A stretch of 64,000 nucleotides of DNA, taken from assembly GCA_963744735.1 (NCBI GenBank), contig CAVUVH010000001.1:1-64000 (forward strand), read 5' to 3'. The translations under genes and the position numbers were made by a program. Positions within the stretch are counted from its first letter, which is position 1; every line of letters begins with the position of its first letter. Below the pieces are notes generated by a model. It searched no databases and was not told where the DNA came from. It saw only the letters and a program-made list of their open reading frames with translations. Below are positions 38,092 to 46,795 of this stretch, piece after piece. Source of the DNA: RPQJ01 sp963744735. Its GTDB lineage: Bacteria > Pseudomonadota > Gammaproteobacteria > Steroidobacterales > Steroidobacteraceae.

Positions 38092-38643
38092 GTGAAAAAC
38101 AGGATCCCGAAAATTACCGTGCTGCTGGCAGTACTGGCCCTGGCCAGCGCCTGCTCATCGACGCGCACCCAGGAGTCTGCCGGAGAGGTCTTCGACGACA
38201 GCGTACTCACCTCCAAGGTCAAGCTCGCCTTGATCGACGATTCGGTCACCGATGCCGGCGAGATCAACGTCGAGACGTATCGCGGCGTCGTGCAGCTGGG
38301 CGGCTTCGTCGACGATGCCCAGCAGAAGGAGCGGGCCACGAAGGTCGCGCGCTCGGTCACGGGCGTCAAGGAAGTGCGCAATGACCTTCGCGTCAGCACG
38401 AAGCCGCACGCGACGGCCGGCCAGGACGCCGACGACAGCATGCTGACGGCCTCGGTCAAGGCGAAGCTCATGGAAGATCCGACCACCAAGGCGTATCAGA
38501 TCAACGTCGGCACGGAGGCGCGGGTGGTGCAGCTGACCGGGTTCGTCGACTCGACGGCCATGAAGACCAGGGCAGGCGAAATCGCGCGCTCCGTCGAAGG
38601 CGTGAAGCAGGTGCGCAACGACCTGGAAATCAGGCAGAAGTGA
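38092..38643 (+). CDS. BON-domain lipoprotein
   Basis: GTG 38092 (with AGGAAA upstream) begins a lipoprotein signal VKNRIPKITVLLAVLALASAC with lipobox LASAC. Two BON domains follow (about residues 35-105 and 112-180: LTSKVKLALIDDSVTDAGEI...VVQLGGFVDD and LTASVKAKLMEDPTTKAYQI...VVQLTGFVDS), each ending in GVK-VRNDL. BON proteins such as OsmY and DolP guard the envelope under osmotic stress. It continues the stress theme of the CsbD, lmo0937 and glycine-zipper genes. Confidence 0.92.
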   Translation: MKNRIPKITVLLAVLALASACSSTRTQESAGEVFDDSVLTSKVKLALIDDSVTDAGEINVETYRGVVQLGGFVDDAQQKERATKVARSVTGVKEVRNDLRVSTKPHATAGQDADDSMLTASVKAKLMEDPTTKAYQINVGTEARVVQLTGFVDSTAMKTRAGEIARSVEGVKQVRNDLEIRQK

Positions 38644-38745
38644 CGTCGCGCCGGCCGCAGGCGTTGGCAACGCCCGCGGCCGGTTTCACGACGCGAGAAC
38701 GTCGCGCCGTCGCCCCGGCCTGGCCACCAGGCACTGCGCTCGTCG

Positions 38746-39153
38746 CTAGACGGCATGCGCCCGCAACAGCCGTACGAACAGCACCGCGAATACCACGTCC
38801 GCCGCAGCGAGTACGGCCAGCAGCGGTCCCGCGAAACCCGCAAGAAAATACGCAAGCACGAGCGCCGCGACGCCGGCCTTGCCCAGCGCGCCGAGCGCGA
38901 CGAAGGGCCAGTGACGGGTCAGGTCGTGCCCGCCCAGCGCATAGCCGATGCCGAATGCGACAACGAACCATGCCGCGGCGTCGACGAACAGCAATGCATC
39001 CGGAGCCGGCGGGTCGATGCCGAGCAGTCCGGGCGCCCACCGGGCCAGCAGCGGCAGCAGCGCACCAGCGCCGAAATTGAACGCCGCCGCAATGTAGAGA
39101 AACGTCCTGGTGCCCGCGGTCGCGGGTCGCATGCCTTTGTAATGGAACAGCAT
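38746..39153 (-). CDS. four-helix membrane protein, unknown
   Basis: The 135-residue product has four hydrophobic segments (about residues 18-40, 56-75, 83-105 and 108-128) and few charged residues. It starts MLFHYKGMRPATAGTRTFLY; ATG at MRPATAG is an alternative start. No catalytic or family motif is recognised. It is downstream of the DUF3604 gene on the same strand, with 63 bases between them. Confidence 0.65.
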   Translation of the reverse strand: MLFHYKGMRPATAGTRTFLYIAAAFNFGAGALLPLLARWAPGLLGIDPPAPDALLFVDAAAWFVVAFGIGYALGGHDLTRHWPFVALGALGKAGVAALVLAYFLAGFAGPLLAVLAAADVVFAVLFVRLLRAHAV

Positions 39154-39216
39154 CCGGTCCCCTCCTGCCCGTTCGTTATCCGTGACCCGGCGTGCGCCAC
39201 GCCCGCGCGGCCGGCC

Positions 39217-41116
39217 TCAGCCGGCCTTCGGCGTGTACCAGATCGGCGAAGTGATCGCGCGCTCCTGCTGCACCAGCGTCGCACCCTTCGGCGCCTGCAC
39301 CTTGAAACGCAGCTGGTCATGGGCCGTCCAGCGCGGCGTCGGGATCTCCAGCACGCGCACGTAGTAGAACGCGGGCAGGGCCGGGTCGAACTCCGGATCG
39401 GTCCAAAGCGTCGCGAGCTCGGACGCGCCAATCGTATTGGCGTACGTCGCCTTGGCCACGTCCACCGTGTTGCCGACCGGCGGCAGCCTGCCGTCCGCGC
39501 CGGGCTTGCGGTCGCCGGCCCACTTCACGTCGAACACTTTCTCGTGCGTCTTGCCGCTGGCGTCCACCCAGCCTTTTACGACCTGCACGCGGTCGAGGTT
39601 GGCGCCCTGCGGGTCCTTCATCGCGGCGACCAGGAACGCGGGTGCCTTGCCCGCCGGCGCCGCGGCGAGGTCGCCACCCATCGGCACGCCCTTCGAGTAG
39701 CCCGCCGCCGCAAGGCTCGCCGGCGCGGCATCCGCATCGCTGAAGTCGTAGCCGCCGAAGAAGCGCACCGACAGGCGCGGTCCTGTCGTGGCGAACGTCT
39801 CGCGCCGGTTGAGCGCGTCCCAGATCGCCTCGCGCGTGTTGGCGGTGGCCCAGACGCCGGTGTAGCCGGAAGCAGCCTGCTCCCAGCCCACGAGCGGACG
39901 AGTGACGGGCCGCGTCATGCGCTCCGGGCCGGGCTCCAACGCCTTGAACTTGCCGTAGAAGTTGTCGTCGTCGGCCGTCGCAAGACCCGTGTGGGTGTCG
40001 GTCGCCGCCTGCGCGCCGTACTTGAACGGATTTGCGCCGAGCTTCGCCTCGATGGCGAGGCCGTTCTTGAGCGCCTCGCGCCAGTATTCGTGCTGGATCA
40101 TGCCGGGCTTCTTCGGCACGCCGGTCAGGTTGCCGCGGTCCCAGAGGTCCCACGACGGCGAACTCGTCGTCGGGCGACAGCGACGGGTGGCTCTCGCTCT
40201 GGCCCTTGATCTGCGTCACCTCGAACAGCGGCTCCCAGCGCGCGCGCGCCGCGGCATATTCGCCCGTCATCGGCGTGCCGTCGAAGCGCGTGAGTTCGAA
40301 CATGCGGCCGTTGGACAGGTTGCCGTTGTGCGGGATCGCCAGCACGCGGCCGCCGGTCTTCGACTCGTACTCCGCCATCCACTTCCACAGGCCCTCGGGG
40401 TCCATGGTCTGGAACGTCGTCAGCGGCAGCATCTGCTTCGCCCTGTCCGCCGCGTCGCGGTAGATCACGTTGCGGTGCAGGTTGTCGCCGCCGCCGACGT
40501 TGACGGTCCACTCGTAGCCGATCATCGCGGTGAAGGTGCCGGGCTGGTCGTACTTGTCCGCGATCGCGATGGTCTTTTCCCAGGCGGAGACCATCCACTT
40601 CGGGTCCATGACGATCGCCGGCAGCTTGCCGTTCGACTGCATGTCGATCAGCTGCATGACGGCCGTGTGGACGCGGTGCGGGTCACCGCTGTTGAGCGCC
40701 TCGGACCAGCCCTTCACCACCGGGTCGGCCATCATGTCGGCGCTGCCGCCGAGGATCTCGTTGATCGTCCCCATGCCGTCGGAATGGTCGGTGATCACCA
40801 TCCAGTCGAGCGGGCGCGCGAGTTTCGCGGGCAGCCCCGTGTTCGACTTCACCTCGTCCCCGCGCGCGAACCGGAAGGCGTCCTCGGGCGTCGTGATGGC
40901 ACCGTCCATGCCGGCGTCGGCGGACCAGCCGGTGTGCACGTGCGTGTCGCCGAACCAGGCGCGCTCAGGGTAGGCCGGCGCAGGGCTCGCGACCGCAACG
41001 GCATCCTGTGCTGCGTCGGCGGCGGGCGGCGCGACGTCGGTGGTGCCCGGCTTGCCGGACTTGCCGCAGGCCGTCAGGGCCATGGCGATAAGGGCGACAC
41101 TGGTGATGACACGCAT
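39217..41116 (-). CDS. DUF3604 lipoprotein, one frameshift
   Basis: A lipoprotein signal (MRVITSVALIAMALTACGKS, lipobox LTAC) leads a 630-residue DUF3604 protein. DUF3604 proteins have a PHP-like metal-binding look: here GDTHVHTGWSADAG, ITDHSDGMG and AIPHNGNLSNG supply histidines and aspartates for a polynuclear site. TGPRLSVRFFGGYDF and the C-terminal beta part complete the family pattern. The frame changes near 40145 at WDLWDRGNL. Function is unknown but a phosphoesterase or other hydrolase is likely. Members are often periplasmic and occur in marine and soil proteobacteria. Confidence 0.88.
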
Positions 41117-41292
41117 GATTTTTCCCCTGTGCATTTTTCTGGCCGGACGCCGAGGTCGGCCGGGCGCAGTTCGCGCCCGCGCGGCGTGCAGTGGATTTAC
41201 TCTACCCTGATTCATGGCAATCGCGGTATTCCGTGCTGGAGCTTCGCAGTCGCGTAGGTGACCTCCGCAGCACTGGCGCCAGCCGCGCGGGC

Positions 41293-41298
41293 TAGAAT
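41293..41298 (+). promoter_or_regulatory. -10 element of the OB-fold protein gene
   Basis: TAGAAT in the context GGGCTAGAATCCG lies 31 bases before ATG 41329. The -35 box is not evident. It is the only good -10 in the 212-base divergent spacer. Confidence 0.4.
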
Positions 41299-41328
41299 CC
41301 GCCCCTTCGCCTACGCAGGACCCAGACC

Positions 41329-42048
41329 ATGAAACTGCTCCACGCCGTCATGCTCACGCTCGTCGCGGGCGTGGCCACCGCCGCCGTCAACCTCGAGAAC
41401 GGCCGGCTGGAGGGCCAGGTCCAGGAAGTGGTCGACGGGGGCTCATACACCTATCTGCGCATCCGTACGAAGAACAGCGGCGATGTCTGGGCCGCCACGA
41501 TGCCGACGAAACTGCAGAAGGGCGCCAGCGTCGTGATCGCCGACCCGATGCTGATGACGGATTTCCACAGCAAGGCGCTGAACCGCACCTTCAAGGAGAT
41601 CGTGTTCGGCACCGCCAGGCCCGCGGGCGCAACGACCCCGCCGGCAGCAAAGGCTGCGGCAGCGGCACCGGCGGCGCAGACGCACGCGTCGCCCCACGGC
41701 AGTGGCGCGAAAGAGCCGGCCGTCGCCATCGGCAAGATCGACAAGGCGGCCGGGGCGGAGGGCCGCACCGTCGTCGAGGTCAACCAGCAGGCCAAGCAGC
41801 TCGCCGGCAAGAACGTCCAGGTGCGCGGCAAGGTGGTCAAGGTCTCGACCAACATCATGGGCAGGAACTGGGTGCACCTGCGCGACGGCACCGGCGCGGC
41901 GGACGGCTCGAACGACCTGCTGGTGACCACGACGCAGACGCCGAAGGTCGGTGACGTCGTGCTCGCCCGCGGCGTGGTGCGCGTCAACGCGGACTTCGGC
42001 AGCGGCTACAGCTACCCGGTGCTGGTCGAGAAAGCCACGCTGAAGTAA
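41329..42048 (+). CDS. exported protein with two OB-fold-like domains (NrfJ-like)
   Basis: A signal peptide (MKLLHAVMLTLVAGVATAA) precedes a first small beta domain (GRLEGQVQEVVDGGSYTYLR...VWAATMPTKL, about residues 28-95). An Ala/Pro/His linker (about 97-130) and a second OB-fold follow (NVQVRGKVVKVSTNIMGRNWVHLRDGTG...VVLARGVVRVN). The second half resembles nrfJ/OB-fold nucleic-acid-binding-like proteins encoded in the periplasm of many proteobacteria. Length is 239 residues, frame intact. The ligand is unknown. Confidence 0.8.
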   Translation: MKLLHAVMLTLVAGVATAAVNLENGRLEGQVQEVVDGGSYTYLRIRTKNSGDVWAATMPTKLQKGASVVIADPMLMTDFHSKALNRTFKEIVFGTARPAGATTPPAAKAAAAAPAAQTHASPHGSGAKEPAVAIGKIDKAAGAEGRTVVEVNQQAKQLAGKNVQVRGKVVKVSTNIMGRNWVHLRDGTGAADGSNDLLVTTTQTPKVGDVVLARGVVRVNADFGSGYSYPVLVEKATLK

Positions 42049-42064
42049 GCCGCGCGGCGGCGTC

Positions 42065-43703
42065 TCAGCCGAAGACCTGCTTCATCACCGGCAGCATCCG
42101 CCGCGGTCCGACGATCGCGGTGGCGGCTGCCATTCCGCCCATCATCGCGCCGGCGACGCCGCAGGACATGACGTCCTGCCCGGTCAGCCACAGGCCCTTG
42201 ATGCGCGTGCGTGGCCGCAGCCAGTCCTGCTGGAAGCGCTGCGGGTCGTGGTCCAGCCCGTACAGCTCGCCGCGGCCGTAGCCGCAGAAATGCTGCATCG
42301 ACAGCGGCGTCGACACTTCCCAGTAATCGATGCGGCCGCGCACCTGCGGCACCTTGTCGTACAGGTGCTCGAGCAGGCGCTCGCCGTACGACTGCTTCAG
42401 TGCCTCGTAGTCGTCGCCGCGCTTGCCCCAGGTGCTGCCTTCCCATCGCGCAAAGATCGAGTAGGGCGCCGGTGCGACGATCTCGATCGTGGCGCGGCCC
42501 GGGTGGCGCGCGGCGAAACTCGGATCCTTGGCCGAAGGAAACGACACGTACACCACCGGAAACGGCCCTGTCGGGTCCTGCAGGAACCGCTCGAGCGCGC
42601 CGTCGTAGTCGTTGCCGCCGGGGTAGATCCAGTAGTTGGTCTTCGGCAGGCCCAGCTCCTCGGCGGTGGCCTGCAGGCCGATGTAGACGCCGAGGTGGCC
42701 GATGCTCGGCTTCACCGTCTGCAGCAGCGCGTCGTAGCCGTGCGTGCGCGCGACCTCCGCCGGCACGAGTTTCGAGAACGTGTTGATCGCGCCCGCACTC
42801 GAGACCACGAGCTTGCAGTCGATCTCGTGACCGTCCGCCATGCGCACGCCGCGCACCCGGCCGTCGCGCAGCAGGATCTCGTCGACGCTGGCGTAGGTGA
42901 ACACTTCGCCGCCGGCGGCGCGGATCCGCGGAATGATGGTGTCGGCGATGCGCCAGGCGCCGCCGACGGGATAAAAGCCGCCGTGCATGTAGTGACGCGC
43001 GATCAGCGCCTGCACCACGAACGACGAGCGCCTGGGCGGCAGGCCGAGGTCGCCCCACTGGCCGGTCAGCACCGCGATCAGTTCCGGGTCGGAGGTGAGT
43101 TCCGACAGCACTTCCCAGGTGGTGCGCTGGAAGCTGGGCGGCAGCCTGCGCTTCAGCAGCGGACCCGCCAGCGTGGCGGCCCACGGCGGCAAGGTGCGCC
43201 CGAGCGTAAAGGTACGCATGCCCTGCGCGACTTCGCGCAGCAACTCGAGGTAGCGGTCGATCGCCGCGGCTTCACGCGGGAAGTGCAGCAGCAGGTTGTC
43301 GCGGAACTCCGCGCTGCCGGCGACGGCGTCGTAGGTGCGGTCGCCGATGAAGAAGCGGTCGTAGTGCGCATCCATCGGCGCCCACGCGAGCTGGCCCTGC
43401 GTCAGGAAATCCATCAGTCGCCGCGACATCGTGGCGGCGCCCATGTCGCCGATGTAGTGGACGCCCACGTCCCATTCGTAGCCGTTGCGGTCGTAGCTGT
43501 GGGTGGCGCCGCCCGCCGTGTAATGCTGCTCGAGCACCGCCACGCGCCAGCCGAGTTCCGACAGCAGCGCCGCGGTGGTCAGGCCGCCGATGCCGGAGCC
43601 GATGACCAGCGCGTCGTACGGGCCCTTGAGCCGCGAGGGGCGGTAACGCTGCCCGATCCGCAGCGTGCTGGGCTGCAGGTTGCGCCGGGCCGTGGTCAGT
43701 CAT
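42065..43703 (-). CDS. CrtI/retinol-saturase-like FAD oxidoreductase, N-terminal frameshift
   Basis: The FAD-binding motif VIGSGIGGLTTAALLSELGW, followed by VAVLEQHYTAGG and YEWDVGVHYIGD, places this with phytoene-desaturase-like and retinol 13,14-reductase-like proteins. The C-terminus GLWLTGQDVMSCGVAGAMMGG closes the FAD site. The N-terminal IGQRYRPSRLKGPYDA is in frame with the body. The best start, ATG 43703 (MTDHG), is one base out of frame, so a break lies near 43690. Joined length is about 545 residues. No carotenoid genes are nearby, so a lipid or polyprenoid substrate is as likely. Confidence 0.85.
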
Positions 43704-44116
43704 TGCTCTTGCTGACGCCGCGCGGGCTGGGTGTCGTCGGCCGCCTTCGTCGTCCGCGCGGGTCTCTCCTGCGGCTCGCGCTCGACCTGCGTGGGCGCGG
43801 CGGCGGTTGCTCCGGGACGACTGGCGCGGGCGCAGGCGCGGGCGCGGCGCCGGACGTGCCACCCTGGTTGCGGGGTCGGCGGCTGTTGCCGTTGGCTGTG
43901 CCGTAGGCCGTACGGCCGTAAGGCCGTACGGGCCATAGGGGCCATACGGGCGGTACCCGTACCTGTACGCCGGGTAGACCCCTGCGGCTTCGCCTGTGCT
44001 GACGCCGACGCGGGTGCATCGAGATCGGGCAGCTCGAACGGGGCCTGCGAGGCGCAGCCCGCCAGCGCGGCAAGCAGCGCCAGTGCAAGCAGGTTCCGGG
44101 TGGCAACGTGCGTCAT
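43700..44116 (-). CDS. Tyr/Pro-rich lipoprotein, frame-broken
   Basis: A clear lipoprotein signal (MTHVATRNLLALALLAALAGC, lipobox LAGC) starts this gene. After about 40 residues the sensible sequence moves to another frame, giving YPAYRYGYRPYGPYGPYGLT. A Pro/Ala/Arg-rich low-complexity tail follows, ending either at 43700 (PARRQQEQ) or 43696 (GVSKSND). The exact mature sequence is therefore unsure. No domain is recognised. Its stop overlaps the start of the CrtI-like gene (ATGA-type), suggesting coupling. Confidence 0.6.
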   Translation of the reverse strand: MTHVATRNLLALALLAALAGCASQAPFELPDLDAPASASAQAKPQGSTRRTGTGTARMAPMARTALRPYGLRHSQRQQPPTPQPGWHVRRRARACARASRPGATAAAPTQVEREPQERPARTTKAADDTQPARRQQEQ

Positions 44117-44194
44117 CGACCAATGATCCCAGAAGCGGCGCTGGGCTGCCCGTGTCCCGTTTCGACTGCGCCCGGCCGGCGATCGTTTGCCGGC

Positions 44195-46657
44195 TCAGAG
44201 CCTGATCCGCTCGCCTTTCGGGTCATGCAGCGGCCTGGCCGAGACCAGGCACGGATACAGGGTGCCGGCGATCTCGACCTGCCAGGTACCGCTGGCGAGG
44301 TACGCCTCGTCCACCGTCTGCTGCGGCTCGAGGAAGGCGAGACCCACCGCGCCGCCCAGGGTGTGTCCGTACGAAGCTGCGCGCACATAGCCCACGGGCT
44401 TGCCGTCGCGGCGGACGACCTCGGCATGGAACATCTGCGGGGCCGGGTCCCTGACCAGCAGGGAAACCAGTCGTCGCTGCAGCGGGCCCCGCGCCTTGCG
44501 CTCGAGCAGCGCTTCCTTGCCGATGAAGCCGTCCGGCTTCTTCAGGTCGACCGCGAAGCCGAGGCCCGTCTCGTACGGGTCGTCGGTGTTGTCCAGGTCG
44601 TGGCCGTAATCGCGATAGCCTTTCTCCATGCGCAGGCTGCCGAGCGCGCGCAGTCCGGCGTGCACCAGGCCGAAGCTGCTGCCGGCCTCGACCACCCTGT
44701 CGTAGACGTGCACCGCCTGGTCGGTCGGGATGAAAAGCTCGTAGCCCAGCTCACCCAGGTAGGTGATGCGCGTGCACAGCACGCGCGCGTAGCCGATGTC
44801 GATCTCGCGCGCCGCGCGGAACGGGAAGGCGGCGTTGCCCAGGTCCACGCTGGTGATCGACTGCAGCAGCTCGCGTGAACGCGGGCCCTGCACGTTGAGC
44901 TGCGCGTAGCCGGAGGTCACGTCGGTGACGAAAGCATGCGCGTCGTCCGGGATGTTGCGCTTCATCCAGGCTTCCGCGTGCCGCACCATCGTGTCGGTCA
45001 CGACCACGAAGAAGCGGTCGTCCGCCAGCTTGGTCACGGTCAGGTCGGCCTCGAGCCGGCCCTGCGCGTTGAGCCATTGCGTGTAGGTGATCTCGCCGGC
45101 GTTGCCGTCGACCTGGTTGGCGGAAATGCGGTTGAGGCAGCGACCGGCATCGCGACCCTGCACCAGGAATTTGCCCATGAACGACATGTCCATGACGATG
45201 ACGTTCTCGCGTGCGGCGCGATGCTCGGCTTCCCAGCGGCCCCACCAGCGCGGCCGGCCCCAGGTGTCCGGACCCGGGTCGGGCGCCACGCCTGCACCGG
45301 CGTACCACGCCGGACTCTCCCAGCCGCTGGTCTCGATGAAGTACGCCCCCTGGGCTGCCAGCCGCTCGTGCAACGGCGAGCGCCGCGCGCCGCGCGCGGT
45401 CTTCAGCGTGTGCGTCGGGTAATGGCACTTGTAGACCATCCCCAGCGACTCGACCGTGCGGGCGCGCCGGTAGTCCGGATTGGCCTGGTAGGGCAGCACG
45501 CGGTTGATGTTCATCGCCGTGACGTCGACGTCGGGCAGGCCATTGATGATCCAGTGCGCCAGCACGCGCCCGAGGCCGCCGCCGGTCAGGATGCCGATGG
45601 AATTGAGGCCGGCCGCGACGAAATAGCCGCGCAGGCCGGGCGCCTCGCCCACGATCGGCAGCAGGTCGGGCGTGAAGCTCTCCGGCCCGCAGAAGAACTT
45701 CTTCATGCCGACCTGGCTGGTGATCGGGACGCGCGACATGGCCGTCTCGAGGTACGGTCCCATGCGTTCCCAGTCGGGCTCGAGGTCGAGGTACGGCGTA
45801 TCCGTCGGCGCGCCTTCGATCTTCCACGGTGCGCACACGGGCTCGAACAGGCCGACCATCAGCCCGCCGCCTTCCTGCCGGTAGTAGCCGTAGGCGGAAG
45901 GGTCTTCGAGCACCGGCATGTTCTGCGGCAGGTCCTTGATCGCCTCGGTGATCAGGTAGTAGTGCTCGGCCGCCTGGTTGGAGAGCGCAACGCCCGACTG
46001 CGCGGCGAGCTCGCGTGCCCACAGTCCCGCGCAGTTGACGACGTAGTCGGCCTGGATGTCGCCGAGCGGCGTGCTCACGCCGGTCACGCGGCCATTCTTC
46101 TGCAGCACGGCGGTGGCCGGCACGCCCTCGAAGATCTGCACGCCGCGCATGCGCGCGCCCTTGCCGAGCGCCATGGTGACGTCCACCGGGTTCACGCGGC
46201 CGTCTTCCTTGACGTAGAAGCCGGCCTCGATGTCGTCCACCCGCGCGAGCGGGAACAGGTCCTGCACCTCGCGCGGCGAGATCTCGTGCACGTCGATGCC
46301 GCAGTAGCGGTTGAACGCCGCGACGCGGCGGAATTCCTCGAGCCGGTCGCGGTCGGCCGCGACCTCGATGAAGCCGATCGGCATGAAGCCGGTGGCCTGG
46401 CCGGTCTCGGCCTCGAGCCGGCTGTAGAGGTCGCGCGTGTACTTGCGGATCGCGGTCGAGGTCTCGGAAGTGGAGCCGTAGGTGACCATCAGGCCCGCGG
46501 CGTGCCAGGTGGTGCCCGCCGTGAGCGTGTGCCGCTCGAGCAGCACGATGTCCTTCCAGCCCAGCAGGGCCAGGTGGTAGGCGGTCGAGGTGCCGATCAC
46601 GCCGCCGCCGATGACGACGACGCGGGCATGCCTGGGCAGGGTTGCAGGATTCGCCAT
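44195..46657 (-). CDS. FAD oxidoreductase / glycine-cleavage-T fusion (dimethylglycine or sarcosine dehydrogenase-like)
   Basis: The 820-residue intact protein has a DAO-type FAD domain (RVVVIGGGVIGTSTAYHLAL, ERHTLTAGTTWHAAGL, about residues 9-375). A FAO_M domain, then a GcvT folate-binding domain (about 430-700) and a GcvT C-terminal barrel (about 715-810, including GFIGKEALLERKARG) follow. The ...TTWHAAG histidine is the usual covalent-FAD site. Such enzymes N-demethylate dimethylglycine or sarcosine and pass the one-carbon unit to folate. MANPATL at 46657 is chosen because GGGAG precedes it. There is no betaine gene nearby, so the exact substrate is open. Confidence 0.9.
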   Translation of the reverse strand: MANPATLPRHARVVVIGGGVIGTSTAYHLALLGWKDIVLLERHTLTAGTTWHAAGLMVTYGSTSETSTAIRKYTRDLYSRLEAETGQATGFMPIGFIEVAADRDRLEEFRRVAAFNRYCGIDVHEISPREVQDLFPLARVDDIEAGFYVKEDGRVNPVDVTMALGKGARMRGVQIFEGVPATAVLQKNGRVTGVSTPLGDIQADYVVNCAGLWARELAAQSGVALSNQAAEHYYLITEAIKDLPQNMPVLEDPSAYGYYRQEGGGLMVGLFEPVCAPWKIEGAPTDTPYLDLEPDWERMGPYLETAMSRVPITSQVGMKKFFCGPESFTPDLLPIVGEAPGLRGYFVAAGLNSIGILTGGGLGRVLAHWIINGLPDVDVTAMNINRVLPYQANPDYRRARTVESLGMVYKCHYPTHTLKTARGARRSPLHERLAAQGAYFIETSGWESPAWYAGAGVAPDPGPDTWGRPRWWGRWEAEHRAARENVIVMDMSFMGKFLVQGRDAGRCLNRISANQVDGNAGEITYTQWLNAQGRLEADLTVTKLADDRFFVVVTDTMVRHAEAWMKRNIPDDAHAFVTDVTSGYAQLNVQGPRSRELLQSITSVDLGNAAFPFRAAREIDIGYARVLCTRITYLGELGYELFIPTDQAVHVYDRVVEAGSSFGLVHAGLRALGSLRMEKGYRDYGHDLDNTDDPYETGLGFAVDLKKPDGFIGKEALLERKARGPLQRRLVSLLVRDPAPQMFHAEVVRRDGKPVGYVRAASYGHTLGGAVGLAFLEPQQTVDEAYLASGTWQVEIAGTLYPCLVSARPLHDPKGERIRL

Positions 46658-46751
46658 GTCGGGGCTCCCTTTTTGCGGCGAAGGATACTCCCTTCGCCTC
46701 CCCGCGCTCGACCCGGCAGCGCCCGGGCTGCCGTCGCTTCGCACGGTCGCC

Positions 46752-46757
46752 TATAGT
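46752..46757 (+). promoter_or_regulatory. -10 element upstream of debranching-enzyme gene
   Basis: TATAGT in the context CGCCTATAGTTCGG lies about 40 bases before ATG 46796, in the 138-base divergent spacer with the FAD/GcvT gene. No strong -35 was found. Confidence 0.35.
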
Positions 46758-46795
46758 TCGGTGCCCGTACCCGCGGGGCGGCCCTGGACGACGCG

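Noticed and set aside
43880..43960. CGTACGG-rich palindrome as a separate regulatory repeat
   Set aside because: It is explained by the Tyr-Gly-Pro codon repeats of the lipoprotein gene on the minus strand.
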